From contig CAMIVE010000008.1 in NCBI GenBank assembly GCA_946401725.1, positions 1 through 64,000 of the forward strand: 64,000 bases of DNA, given 5' to 3'. The translations under genes and the position numbers were made by a program. The notes under the pieces are model-generated. The model was given only the letters and a program-made list of their open reading frames with translations, searched no databases and had not been told where the DNA came from. Shown one piece after another: positions 26,615-34,387 of this stretch. This stretch comes from an uncultured Bacteroidales bacterium. GTDB lineage: Bacteria > Bacteroidota > Bacteroidia > Bacteroidales > P3. The first letter of the stretch is position 1. Each line of letters opens with the position of its first letter.

Positions 26615-27142
26615 TTACCAGTTGACCACCGATTTGTTGAAGATATCGTCACAGAGTTCAGAGACAATCTCGCTCACCAGCGAACTCTCAACCGAGGAGA
26701 AGTTCAGCTGGGCGTTGTAGTCCCTATAGCGGGTGAACGACTGTTCGAAATTGGCGTCCGGGTCGCAGTTGTTGACAAATTTCACCTTGATGGTGATGGT
26801 GAGCCGGTTCATCGACACCTCGTCACTTGACGAAAGCGCAGCGGCACGGGTGGTATAGGCGGTGATTTCGCCCGACACTTCCAGGTCGGCATCGCCGTTG
26901 ACCACGTTGAGGCTGGTCTGCGAGGCGTACAGGTTGCGGAGGTCATCGGTAAGCTTCTGGCTCAACTGCGGGTTGACCGTAGTGGCGTAGTTGGGGAACG
27001 CCGCCACCGAGATGGTCTTGGCGTTGGGCGGAATGGAAGCACCCGTAAAGCTATAGCCCCCCTTGCACGCCGTTGTCAGCAAGACGGCACAGGCCAGCAC
27101 TGATAGCACCCAGAATCGTATATGTCTGCTTTTCTCAAACAT
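26615..27142 (-). CDS. lptE: LptE-family lipopolysaccharide assembly lipoprotein
   Basis: A 175-residue lipoprotein: MFEKSRHIRF, hydrophobic core, lipobox TTAC with Cys26, then the LptE-like fold (GGYSFTGASIPPNAKTI, SVAAFPNYA, LSQKLTDDLRNLY). LptE plugs the LptD barrel that places LPS in the outer membrane. Start ATG 27142 overlaps the preceding small gene by 8 bp and is preferred to 27172, which would only add a polar stretch. It leads into DUF2723, mrdA and rodA. Its identity is by the general Bacteroidota form of the family. Confidence 0.82.
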   Translation of the reverse strand: MFEKSRHIRFWVLSVLACAVLLTTACKGGYSFTGASIPPNAKTISVAAFPNYATTVNPQLSQKLTDDLRNLYASQTSLNVVNGDADLEVSGEITAYTTRAAALSSSDEVSMNRLTITIKVKFVNNCDPDANFEQSFTRYRDYNAQLNFSSVESSLVSEIVSELCDDIFNKSVVNW

Positions 27143-27305
27143 TGTGCGAGTCGTTGTCGATGTGCTTCTCATCCTCCATCTGCCAAAGGAGGTAACCCGC
27201 CTGCTGCTCCATATAGGTCAGCACCGCGTGTTTGATGTTGAGGTCGTTGATGGCGCTGATTTCATTGATGATTTCGTCAATTTTCTTTTTGATATTATTG
27301 TCCAT
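27135..27305 (-). CDS. Small helical protein of unknown function upstream of lptE
   Basis: A 56-residue protein starting MDNNIKKKIDEIINEISAIN, then HAVLTYMEQQAGYLLWQMED and an acidic tail. It is probably all helical. The ATG at 27305 is chosen because a -7 element lies at 27380-27387 and the longer frame adds an unlikely Cys/Pro segment. It overlaps lptE by 8 bp and should start that operon. I do not recognise it. Confidence 0.6.
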   Translation of the reverse strand: MDNNIKKKIDEIINEISAINDLNIKHAVLTYMEQQAGYLLWQMEDEKHIDNDSHNV

Positions 27306-27379
27306 ATACGGCTTAATCGATTGAGGATTACAAAATTCAATACACAAGGAAGCCCCCTGCTCCCTTGTCAACCAAAATG

Positions 27380-27387
27380 CAAAAATA
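27380..27387 (-). promoter_or_regulatory. Putative -7 element of the lptE-mrdA-rodA operon
   Basis: Minus-strand TATTTTTG, 75 bp before the start at 27305. No TTG was found at the right distance. Confidence 0.55.
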
Positions 27388-27485
27388 CGCTTTTTTTAGA
27401 GAATATAAATATATTTTATCCCCAAAAACAACACAACGCTATTTTACTTTCAGAAAAAGCTTGTTTTTAATTCATGGTTGTTTTA

Positions 27486-28049
27486 TCACTTGCCAAAAGT
27501 CTGGTCGATGAGGCTTACGAATTCTTGGAACGGCAAGGTGTCGGACAGTTCGGACATTGCTTCTGCCAGCCCGCGATAATACCACTCGATGTCTTTCTTG
27601 CCCTCAGGTGCATGGAAACGGCTCCACAGGCTATCGCCGATGAGACAGTAGTCGTTGGCGATGGCGCGCATATTGGACAATTTGTCACCAAGAGCCACAA
27701 TCTTGCTGTCGCGGTCGGCGCCAGCAATTTGTTCCATCTGTATTTGCCGTTTCTGCCTCCAGCCAAGCTGTCCAGCGGGCGCTGTTTCATGCTGCACCAA
27801 CATCGCAACACGGTCGCCAAACTCCTCGCGGATCCGCCCCATGCTTACGTCTGTGTCTTCCACAACGTCGTGCAACACCGCGGCGGCGAGCATCTCCGGA
27901 TCGTTGGTAACGGTGGCGACAATGGAGGCGGCTTCCAAAGGATGGATGACGTAAGGGAATCCCTTCCCACGACGTTCGGTACCGCTATGGGCGTCGACCG
28001 CCAATTTCACAGCACGGTCAAAAATGCCAGTTTCCAATGGGTTGTTCAT
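27486..28049 (-). CDS. HD-domain (p)ppGpp hydrolase-like protein
   Basis: A 187-residue stand-alone HD hydrolase similar to SpoT/MESH1 hydrolase domains. Metal and catalytic residues are visible: His36 (VIHPLEA), His60-Asp61 (VLHDVVEDTD, with Glu64-Asp65) and Asp122 with Asn126 (GDKLSNMRA). These enzymes remove the 3' diphosphate of (p)ppGpp. It starts 1 bp after the end of the synthetase gene, so synthesis and hydrolysis activities, fused in Rel/SpoT, are here coded by two coupled genes. Alarmone specificity is inferred from motifs and context. Confidence 0.85.
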   Translation of the reverse strand: MNNPLETGIFDRAVKLAVDAHSGTERRGKGFPYVIHPLEAASIVATVTNDPEMLAAAVLHDVVEDTDVSMGRIREEFGDRVAMLVQHETAPAGQLGWRQKRQIQMEQIAGADRDSKIVALGDKLSNMRAIANDYCLIGDSLWSRFHAPEGKKDIEWYYRGLAEAMSELSDTLPFQEFVSLIDQTFGK

Positions 28050-28050
28050 A

Positions 28051-29130
28051 CTAAATCAGATTGATTTTCTTCGCTTGTTCAAATATACGGGCTGCACGCT
28101 GGGTGTTGTAGGCAGTCTCTCCATAGAGTGCGATGAAAAGACGCTCCAGTCCCGCCTGTCCGAATCCCTGCTTGAGAATCTGTACGATGCAGAGGTTCTG
28201 CAGCGCAACGGAATAGGCAACGATATCCAGACCCGTACCCGCCAACTGGATGAGCGCCAACTGATAGGCACCGTCACTACAGTCTACACGCATTCGCTCA
28301 ACATCGCCTATCGTCTTCATTCCCATATGCATCAAAACATTATAGTAAGGCATCATGCTGTCTTCATACATTTCTGCCTGATTGATGGCGGCGATTTTGT
28401 TTGCCAGACGTTGGAAAGGCTTGAGTTCACAATAGCTGCGGAAGGTGTCACCGTTGAGATGCACTTCGTCGAAATTGCCGCTGGCCACAAGCGACTGCAC
28501 ATTGCGTCGGTAGTCGGTGATTTCCCTGCGTATACGGCTGAACTGCTCGTCAGCAAGTTCAAGCATACCTGCCAAACGGCTCATATTGCGCTGGTATTCC
28601 GCAGGGATTTCGACATCAGTCTTGTATCCCATATCATGCTGCATATTCGCCCACACATGCTGCAGGGTGCTTCGCATCTGTATCTCGAAGCGCACCTGAT
28701 TCAGTTCGGGAGCGGCAGGGTCGGTACACATCGATTGGGGCAGTCGGCAGATATAATGGAGCGACATATAACCAAAACGGTCGATCTCAAGCATTTTGCG
28801 CTTGTCGACAGAATTGGCCCAGTCGATTTCAAACATCTTCTCGACCAAGGCAGAGACGATGTCCACATCGTCACTGAAAAAGGTAATGATTCTGACACCG
28901 ACAATATCGGTGATGTCGTCAACTGTACGGTATTTGTAACCTTTCAGTTCCAGTTTCCCGGCCAGGCTTTTCTCCGTCTTGATGCGTGCCTCAAGGCCAG
29001 CGACAACCACATTGTTTTCTTTGAAACAGGTACGGAGTTTCTCGAGAACGAGGTTTTTGATCTGTTCAAAGAGCGGGAGACGTTCCCGGTATTCGTCGAG
29101 AATCATCTCGCAATGCATATCCAGCTTCAT
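28051..29130 (-). CDS. RelA/SpoT-domain alarmone synthetase
   Basis: A 359-residue protein with a RelA/SpoT nucleotidyltransferase domain at about 40-175: ARIKTEKSLAGKL (48-60), DITDIVGVRI with catalytic-type Asp75, RFGYMSLHY (118-126) and FEIQMRSTLQHVW with Glu149. It lacks HD, TGS and ACT domains, so it is a small-alarmone-synthetase-like enzyme that would move pyrophosphate from ATP to GTP or GDP. About 180 further residues are helical and could form a regulatory or oligomer part. It lies 6 bp after the STAS gene and 1 bp before the hydrolase gene. Confidence 0.86.
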   Translation of the reverse strand: MKLDMHCEMILDEYRERLPLFEQIKNLVLEKLRTCFKENNVVVAGLEARIKTEKSLAGKLELKGYKYRTVDDITDIVGVRIITFFSDDVDIVSALVEKMFEIDWANSVDKRKMLEIDRFGYMSLHYICRLPQSMCTDPAAPELNQVRFEIQMRSTLQHVWANMQHDMGYKTDVEIPAEYQRNMSRLAGMLELADEQFSRIRREITDYRRNVQSLVASGNFDEVHLNGDTFRSYCELKPFQRLANKIAAINQAEMYEDSMMPYYNVLMHMGMKTIGDVERMRVDCSDGAYQLALIQLAGTGLDIVAYSVALQNLCIVQILKQGFGQAGLERLFIALYGETAYNTQRAARIFEQAKKINLI

Positions 29131-29136
29131 ACAGGC

Positions 29137-29439
29137 TTAGATGATGGTTATAATGTTAGAAAAACCTGTGATGTCGAACACCTCTTTGACTTGCGGATTC
29201 ATATTGCGCATCACCATTTTTCCGCCGTGGCTGAGGACACTTTTCTGCAGCATCAGGAAGAGTCGAAGTCCCTGCGAAGAGGTGTAACTCATGTCAGAGC
29301 AGTCAATGTCGATATCAGGCTTGTCGCATTCCATCAACGAAGCGATGTCCTGTTGGAATTGGTCGGCGTTGGTGGTGTCAAGCCGTCCGCTAAGCGTAAC
29401 GAAGATTTTATTGTCTTGGTTGCTAATTGTAACGTCCAT
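29137..29439 (-). CDS. STAS-domain anti-sigma factor antagonist
   Basis: A 100-residue SpoIIAA/RsbV-type STAS protein. The phosphorylation site region is DMSYTSSQGLRLFL, with Ser54/Ser55 as the likely target of the kinase made by the next upstream gene (1 bp away). In partner switching the unphosphorylated protein binds the kinase and frees its client. The client here is not known; Bacteroidota lack sigma-B, and the next gene is an alarmone synthetase. Confidence 0.9.
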   Translation of the reverse strand: MDVTISNQDNKIFVTLSGRLDTTNADQFQQDIASLMECDKPDIDIDCSDMSYTSSQGLRLFLMLQKSVLSHGGKMVMRNMNPQVKEVFDITGFSNIITII

Positions 29440-29440
29440 G

Positions 29441-29842
29441 TCAAACTTTTTTAGTCATTGTTAGAATATTATTTCCGTCCTCATAGCGATAATTGATACT
29501 ATCCATCATCTTCTTGCAGAGGAAAATACCAAGACCGCCAATTTCGCGGTCTTCAGCGGAGAGGGTGATGTCAGGGTCGTCCATTTCGAGCGGGTTGAAA
29601 GGAACTCCTGCATCGCGCAACTCGATGGTTAGGATTAACGAATCGTGGTCGAGATTGGTGCCGACCTCAAGCCAGCCTATGCCGCCGTCGTATGCGTAGC
29701 GTACCACATTCTCGACCGCTTCCTCGATGGAGAGACGCAGTTTGAAACGCAACGCGTCATCCTGGGGCATATCAGGCGAAGCCATCAGAAACTCGATGAT
29801 TTCGCTACTCTTGTCTTTGATTGGATTGAAACGTTTTTTCAT
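29441..29842 (-). CDS. Anti-sigma-type serine kinase (RsbW/SpoIIAB-like GHKL ATPase)
   Basis: A 133-residue GHKL ATPase of the HATPase_c_2 type. The N box is LSIEEAVENVVRYAYDG and the glycine box is REIGGLGIFLCKKMMD. It would phosphorylate the adjacent STAS protein and bind a client. It lies 31 bp after the sensor phosphatase gene and 1 bp before the STAS gene, so this is a full switch: phosphatase, kinase and antagonist in one operon. Confidence 0.9.
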   Translation of the reverse strand: MKKRFNPIKDKSSEIIEFLMASPDMPQDDALRFKLRLSIEEAVENVVRYAYDGGIGWLEVGTNLDHDSLILTIELRDAGVPFNPLEMDDPDITLSAEDREIGGLGIFLCKKMMDSINYRYEDGNNILTMTKKV

Positions 29843-29873
29843 CAGTCAACGTTGTTAGATATTTTCTAAGGGT

Positions 29874-31742
29874 TTATAATCTCACACTCATAATTGTAAT
29901 ATCGTCGTTCTGCGGATTGCCGTCGGAGAAGGTCTTCACTGCACCGTACAGACTCTCAACCACCTGCTGTTCACTCATTGAACCCTCCATCGTCCCGGCC
30001 CACTGCAGCAACCGTTCGTTGCCGAAGAGGCTCTTGTCGGCCCGTTCGGCCTCGTTGACGCCGTCGGTATAAGCCACTATACGGGTCCCGGCACAAAGAT
30101 CGACGCTTTCCGACTGATAGGGGAAATCCTCGAAAAGACCCACCGCCAGATTAGGTTTCGCCTTAAGGAAATAGGGCTTGCCGTCGGGAGGCAGTATCAG
30201 TATCGGGTTGTGGCCTGCATTGCAGAACTCCATGTGTCCCGTTTTCAGGTCGATACGACCTACAAAGAGGGTGACAAACATGTTGTTGCTGTTGATGTCA
30301 TACACACTGCTGTTGACGCGGGCCATAGTCTCGTCCATGGGTAGATTCAAGTTCGACACAAAGCGTAACGCAGCTCTGGTGATAGCCATCATCAGCGATG
30401 CCGGCACCCCTTTCCCGCTAACGTCGCCAATAGCAAAATAGAGGTAGTTGTCCTTGTAGACAAAATCATAGAGGTCGCCGCCCACCTCCTTGGCGGGGTT
30501 GAGCAAGGCATAAAGCTGCGGCGGGAAATCGGTTCGCAGCATGCCCAACTGTATATTGCGCGCCACACCGAGTTCCGACTCCATACGTTCGTTGGCAGCC
30601 GTTGTGGTCTTGAGTTCCTCGATGTAGTCGGCTATCGAATTCTGCATATAGACAAAACTGTCACGCAGGCTCTTCATCTCGTCCTGACTCTTGATTTCCG
30701 GCAGCTGGGCGCTGAAATCGCCTTTGGCCATTTTCAGTGTCGATTGTGACAGCTGCGTGATGGGACGTACCAGACGGTAGATGATAATGCGGCACAAAAC
30801 AAACAGAATAATCAGCCCCAAAAATCCTATAATGAATAGATTGGCCTGCATTTGGGTGGATCGTGCCAACACATCGCGGTACTGGCACACAATGCTCAGC
30901 ATCCATCCGTTGTGCAACGGACCGTAGACCACAAACGACACCTCGCGGCCCTTTCCTAAGCGGCGTTTTAAACTGTCCTTACCCGATTTCAGTTCTTCTC
31001 CCAAAGCGGCTAACTCCTTGTCTTCGGCAAACGACTTGCGGATTTGTTCCAGAAGGGCTGTGTCCTTGATACCGATGACCCCTCCGCCACTGCAGAGTAT
31101 GGATGTCATTGAATTCTTGTAGGGACGCAGACTTTCCACTTTCTGCTCCATCCATTCAATCGACAAATCGGCCGTGACAATCGTCACCAGATGCCCTTCG
31201 TGGAGAATGGGATAGTAGAACGTGATGGCTCGACTGTCGGGATGGCCCATCTGCCTATGGGGGTCGCTCCATACTGGCTTTTCACTCTTTGACAGGCCTG
31301 CCACCATCGCATCGATCCATTTTCGTTCCGGTCTGTTGGTGTCGAGGATACCGTTATGTATTTTTCCGTCTTTATCTGAAAAGCAGTAATAGGTCTTATT
31401 GCTTTCTTTACCTGGAATAATCACCGAACAGGCATCAATCAACTGAGACTGCTCAACGGTGCGGAGCATCAGCGTCTGAATGGCTTCGTCCGACGGTTTT
31501 TTCCCAGTGGTGTACTGGACTGCATGGGCCGCCACGGTACGCGTCACAATTTCCACCTCGCCCAGCGGTCGTTCAATCTCGCTGATGGTACCATGCAGGA
31601 TATGCTGCGAAGCACGCAGGGCCTCCTCCGCGATGATACGACTCGACACGACACCCACAACGACCAACATCACTACGAGAATAATCGATACGATTCCTAT
31701 TATGCGCCAACTTAACCGGCGCGAAAAAGACTTTCTTCTCAT
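29874..31742 (-). CDS. Membrane sensor with Cache-like, HAMP and SpoIIE-type PP2C phosphatase domains
   Basis: A 622-residue protein. It has a membrane segment at about 11-35, an extracytoplasmic Cache-like sensor at about 36-290, a second membrane segment (FLGLIILFVLCRIIIYRL), a HAMP domain (RPITQLSQSTLKMAKGDF) with a short coiled linker, and a SpoIIE/PP2C phosphatase at about 395-622 with metal ligands in GGDLYDF and FAIGDVSGKGVPASL and a C-terminal DDITIMSVRL. It should dephosphorylate the STAS protein of this operon when its outer domain binds a ligand. The ligand is unknown. It is the first gene of the five-gene operon. Confidence 0.92.
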   Translation of the reverse strand: MRRKSFSRRLSWRIIGIVSIILVVMLVVVGVVSSRIIAEEALRASQHILHGTISEIERPLGEVEIVTRTVAAHAVQYTTGKKPSDEAIQTLMLRTVEQSQLIDACSVIIPGKESNKTYYCFSDKDGKIHNGILDTNRPERKWIDAMVAGLSKSEKPVWSDPHRQMGHPDSRAITFYYPILHEGHLVTIVTADLSIEWMEQKVESLRPYKNSMTSILCSGGGVIGIKDTALLEQIRKSFAEDKELAALGEELKSGKDSLKRRLGKGREVSFVVYGPLHNGWMLSIVCQYRDVLARSTQMQANLFIIGFLGLIILFVLCRIIIYRLVRPITQLSQSTLKMAKGDFSAQLPEIKSQDEMKSLRDSFVYMQNSIADYIEELKTTTAANERMESELGVARNIQLGMLRTDFPPQLYALLNPAKEVGGDLYDFVYKDNYLYFAIGDVSGKGVPASLMMAITRAALRFVSNLNLPMDETMARVNSSVYDINSNNMFVTLFVGRIDLKTGHMEFCNAGHNPILILPPDGKPYFLKAKPNLAVGLFEDFPYQSESVDLCAGTRIVAYTDGVNEAERADKSLFGNERLLQWAGTMEGSMSEQQVVESLYGAVKTFSDGNPQNDDITIMSVRL

Positions 31743-31786
31743 TTATTGTTAGCTTAATTACACTAAGTATCACTCAAAAAACTCTG

Positions 31787-31794
31787 CAAATGTA
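31787..31794 (-). promoter_or_regulatory. -7 element of the partner-switch/alarmone operon
   Basis: Minus-strand TACATTTG, 45 bp before the start of the sensor phosphatase. The -33 TTG is not at standard spacing. Confidence 0.6.
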
Positions 31795-31933
31795 CGAAAA
31801 AAAACTCATTCAAAAGCGTGCAAGACATCTCGACAGCACTGACCAATCCAATACAACCAATTGTAAAATATTACATATTAATAGAATATATGCCTGAAAA
31901 AAATATTATCTTATCTGTTAAAATTATTTTTTG

Positions 31934-31941
31934 TACCTTTG
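31934..31941 (+). promoter_or_regulatory. -7 element of the membrane protein gene at 31980
   Basis: TACCTTTG lies 39 bp before ATG 31980, which rules out the longer frame that begins at 31818. Confidence 0.65.
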
Positions 31942-31979
31942 CATCTTCAAAACTATTAGCAATCAACATCAAAAATATT

Positions 31980-32785
31980 ATGAACTTAGTTGAATACATC
32001 GCCGAAAATGCACCCATTACCAACCTGCATGAACTTCCTGGATTGATAGGACTGCAGCATGACAATCCCATAGGTCTGCCTTTATGGCTGCAACTGGCAA
32101 TCATTTTTGTGCTTGCCGAAGTGATGGCTTTTGTCAACTACCGTGTTCGCTACAAAGGGGATTCGAGTCTCTATCCGCTGCTTTACACCTTGCTGGGTGT
32201 CACCTTGCTGGCTTGCGGATATTATTGTTTCCAATGCACTTTCCCCGAATACAAGGTGTGGAACGACCTTGATCCACGACCCTTCATAGGGTGGTTCTGT
32301 ATGCCCAGTATCGTCGGATGGCCGTTGGCCTTGCTGCTGCTCTTGTTGCTCACACATGTGATTTTCTGCATCATTTCGACTATCATGCAGACGGTGGCGC
32401 AACTCAATGTAGAAGCCTCTTTCACCGAGAACAAGCCTTGGAAAGAGTGGAAAGTCGGTGTTTTCATCATGACCGTCGCTGCGTTGCTGACCACTGTGGC
32501 GCTCTTTGCCAGCTACACAACATCCTCCTGGTTGCTCATTGTCGGCGAGGTTGTCATCGTGCTCTTTGTGTGCTCTACAAAATTATTGCCGACACGGTGC
32601 GCAGCCGCAAGTTCGGCTGGTCGTTGCTGACAGGTCTGGTCTTTTTTGCCGGCATCGAAGTCTGCTATATGCTCACGCTTGAATGTCTGCGTGGATGCGT
32701 CATCTTTATCGTTATCCTCTCCGCGCTCCTTTCGCAGGCCAAAGCCCGCAAAAAGAAGGCCTACAAAGAAGACTCCGCTTCCTGA
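31980..32785 (+). pseudogene. Polytopic membrane protein gene with a frameshift
   Basis: From ATG 31980 the frame codes for about four membrane segments (LWLQLAIIFVLAEVMAFVNY, YPLLYTLLGVTLLACGYYCF, WPLALLLLLLLTHVIFCIIS and a later one) and stops at 32630 after a Cys/Arg-rich tail. At GTGTG (32568-32572) removal of one TG joins it to a frame that reads VLYKIIADTVRSRKFGW, with two more membrane segments and a Lys-rich end at 32785. The intact protein would have about 267 residues. The break is a dinucleotide slip, real or from sequencing. I do not recognise the family. Its end overlaps the convergent SprT-like gene by 25 bp. Confidence 0.7.
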
Positions 32786-33408
32786 ATCACCACCGCGTCG
32801 CCGCTCACAAGATAAGAAGCCTGCGTGTGGATGTCGATACAACGGTAGCGTGTGCGACGTTTCTCCATTGATTGGAACAGTATCAGAGGTTTCTCCCTGA
32901 TGCGGAAGATCGAACCCACGGGGAGCTCCTTCAACAATAACTCCTGCGACACTTTTTCCGGCATATCGAATGCTTTCAACCGACGTTCCAACTCATTCCC
33001 GAGGTTGCGGTTGAGCGGAATCTTGCTGGTGTATTGGATCAGCAGCGGACGAACCGCTTCCGGGAAATGCCCCTCACGGCTGTAGGTCATGAGCAGCCGG
33101 CGGTAGTGTTCCTGCCACTCGTGACCGTGGGGCTGCACCCCGCGTCCATATTGAAGGTAGGTGTCGAGATGCGCCATTTCGTGGAGCAGCACCAAAAGGA
33201 ATAAATGGGGCGTAAGGTCTCCGTTAACGCTGATTTCGTGATATTCGTGCCGCGGTTGCGGCATACGGTAGTCACCCAGCTTGGAGTTGCGTTTGCGGGT
33301 GATATGGAGGTGTACCGCATGGCTGTTGAGATAGAGGTAGACGGGATTGACAGCACTGGGCGGCAGATAGCGCGACAGGGTTGCCTTATACTGTTCCTCT
33401 TTCGTCAT
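32761..33408 (-). CDS. SprT-like zinc metallopeptidase-domain protein
   Basis: A 215-residue protein. The zincin motif HEMAH (from VLLHEMAHLDTY) sits mid-domain with a third His in GHEWQEHYRRL, as in SprT/Spartan proteins; the C-terminal half (GSIFRIREKPLILF, RTRYRCIDI) resembles a beta-rich zinc-ribbon remnant. SprT proteins cleave DNA-protein crosslinks or act as unknown proteases. ATG 33408 was chosen over 33432 because it cuts the overlap with the lipoprotein gene to 23 bp. Confidence 0.82.
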   Translation of the reverse strand: MTKEEQYKATLSRYLPPSAVNPVYLYLNSHAVHLHITRKRNSKLGDYRMPQPRHEYHEISVNGDLTPHLFLLVLLHEMAHLDTYLQYGRGVQPHGHEWQEHYRRLLMTYSREGHFPEAVRPLLIQYTSKIPLNRNLGNELERRLKAFDMPEKVSQELLLKELPVGSIFRIREKPLILFQSMEKRRTRYRCIDIHTQASYLVSGDAVVIQEAESSL

Positions 33409-33583
33409 AGCTGACAGCAGCCTGCGCTGCACTCGGTTGTTGTGTTACCGTCTGGGAGAAAGTGGGACAGTTGCAATGGCGGCTTTTGCGATTCTTGTGC
33501 ATGTGGACTCCTTTGCGGCTGCAGGCTGAGAACAGCAACGCAACGCAAAGCAGGAGGAGTAGAGTCTTCAGAATGGGTTTCAT
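33386..33583 (-). CDS. Small lipoprotein upstream of the SprT-like gene
   Basis: A 65-residue lipoprotein: MKPILKTLLLLLCVALLFSA followed by the lipid cysteine (lipobox FSAC), then RKGVHMHKNRKSRHCNCPTF, which is basic with a HCNC motif, and a short Ser/Ala tail. The two cysteines and histidines may bind metal. The ATG at 33583 fits the signal peptide; the frame is open further up to 33688 but without a signal. Function unknown. It overlaps the SprT-like gene by 23 bp. Confidence 0.65.
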   Translation of the reverse strand: MKPILKTLLLLLCVALLFSACSRKGVHMHKNRKSRHCNCPTFSQTVTQQPSAAQAAVSYDERGTV

Positions 33584-33620
33584 ACTGCTTATAACGGTTG
33601 GAGTCAAAAAAAAGTATTTT

Positions 33621-34319
33621 TTAGGGAGTCGGCATGTGCTCGATTCTGTCTGTACCAATTGTTTCGCCGCTTTCAGGCGCACCGACATCTATTACTGGCC
33701 TACCTATTCTTGAAACTGGTGGCATCCCCATAAGGGCTGGGAAACCTCTATTTGATAATGCAATCGCTCCGATAGTAACGTTGTCGTCTAAAAGGCTGAT
33801 GGGAAACTCCTGTGCGCGATAGCCGACATAACGTACAGCTAAAATATACTTCCCCTTAGGAACGTTGATAGTGAAATTCCCTTCCCAATCCGTTCTGGCT
33901 CCTGCGACAAATTCGCCATCCTTCTTTTTAAGCCCCACAAAGGCAGAAAGTAGCGGATCCATTGTGGCGCTGTCTTTGACACAGCCCTTGAAAATACAGG
34001 TATCCGAGGCGGATGGTCGTTCTGAAATGATGTGATGATTGTCCTTTGGTTCGGGCGTTACCGACTGGGCCGACACCGTCAAGGAACCTGCCGTCAAACC
34101 CACCGCCATACCGGCTATCATCGCCGCCTTGCCCATCGCGGAACGGCACGAGAGTTCCTGCTCAAGGTACTGCAGCTCCGCCTCACAACGGGGACAGGTG
34201 CCATCGCATTCGCCCTTGTAGTTGCATTCGGGTATATCCAAAGGGATATCGTTTTCTCGGGCGATGTCGCGACGAATCGACTTCAGTTGTTCACAGATGT
34301 CTTTGCCGTGGTTTTTCAT
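33621..34319 (-). CDS. Membrane protein with cytosolic Cys4 domain and carboxypeptidase-regulatory-like domain
   Basis: A 232-residue protein. Residues 1-57 carry KDICEQLKSIRRDIARENDI and four cysteines in CNYKGECDGTCPRCEAEL (32-49), a small domain often found in Bacteroidales and likely to bind zinc in the cytosol. A single membrane segment at about 63-84 follows, then a CarboxypepD_reg-like beta-sandwich at about 108-175 (FKGCVKDSATMDPLLSAFVG, GKYILAVRYVGYRAQEFP) outside. The C-terminal 45 residues are Pro/Gly-rich. The layout would let an outer domain talk to an inner one; its function is unknown. Confidence 0.72.
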   Translation of the reverse strand: MKNHGKDICEQLKSIRRDIARENDIPLDIPECNYKGECDGTCPRCEAELQYLEQELSCRSAMGKAAMIAGMAVGLTAGSLTVSAQSVTPEPKDNHHIISERPSASDTCIFKGCVKDSATMDPLLSAFVGLKKKDGEFVAGARTDWEGNFTINVPKGKYILAVRYVGYRAQEFPISLLDDNVTIGAIALSNRGFPALMGMPPVSRIGRPVIDVGAPESGETIGTDRIEHMPTP

Positions 34320-34387
34320 AATGGTTTGTTTAAGGGTTTGAAAGGTTTAACAGTGCGATAATGTTATTTTTGCGTGTCGAAGTCATG

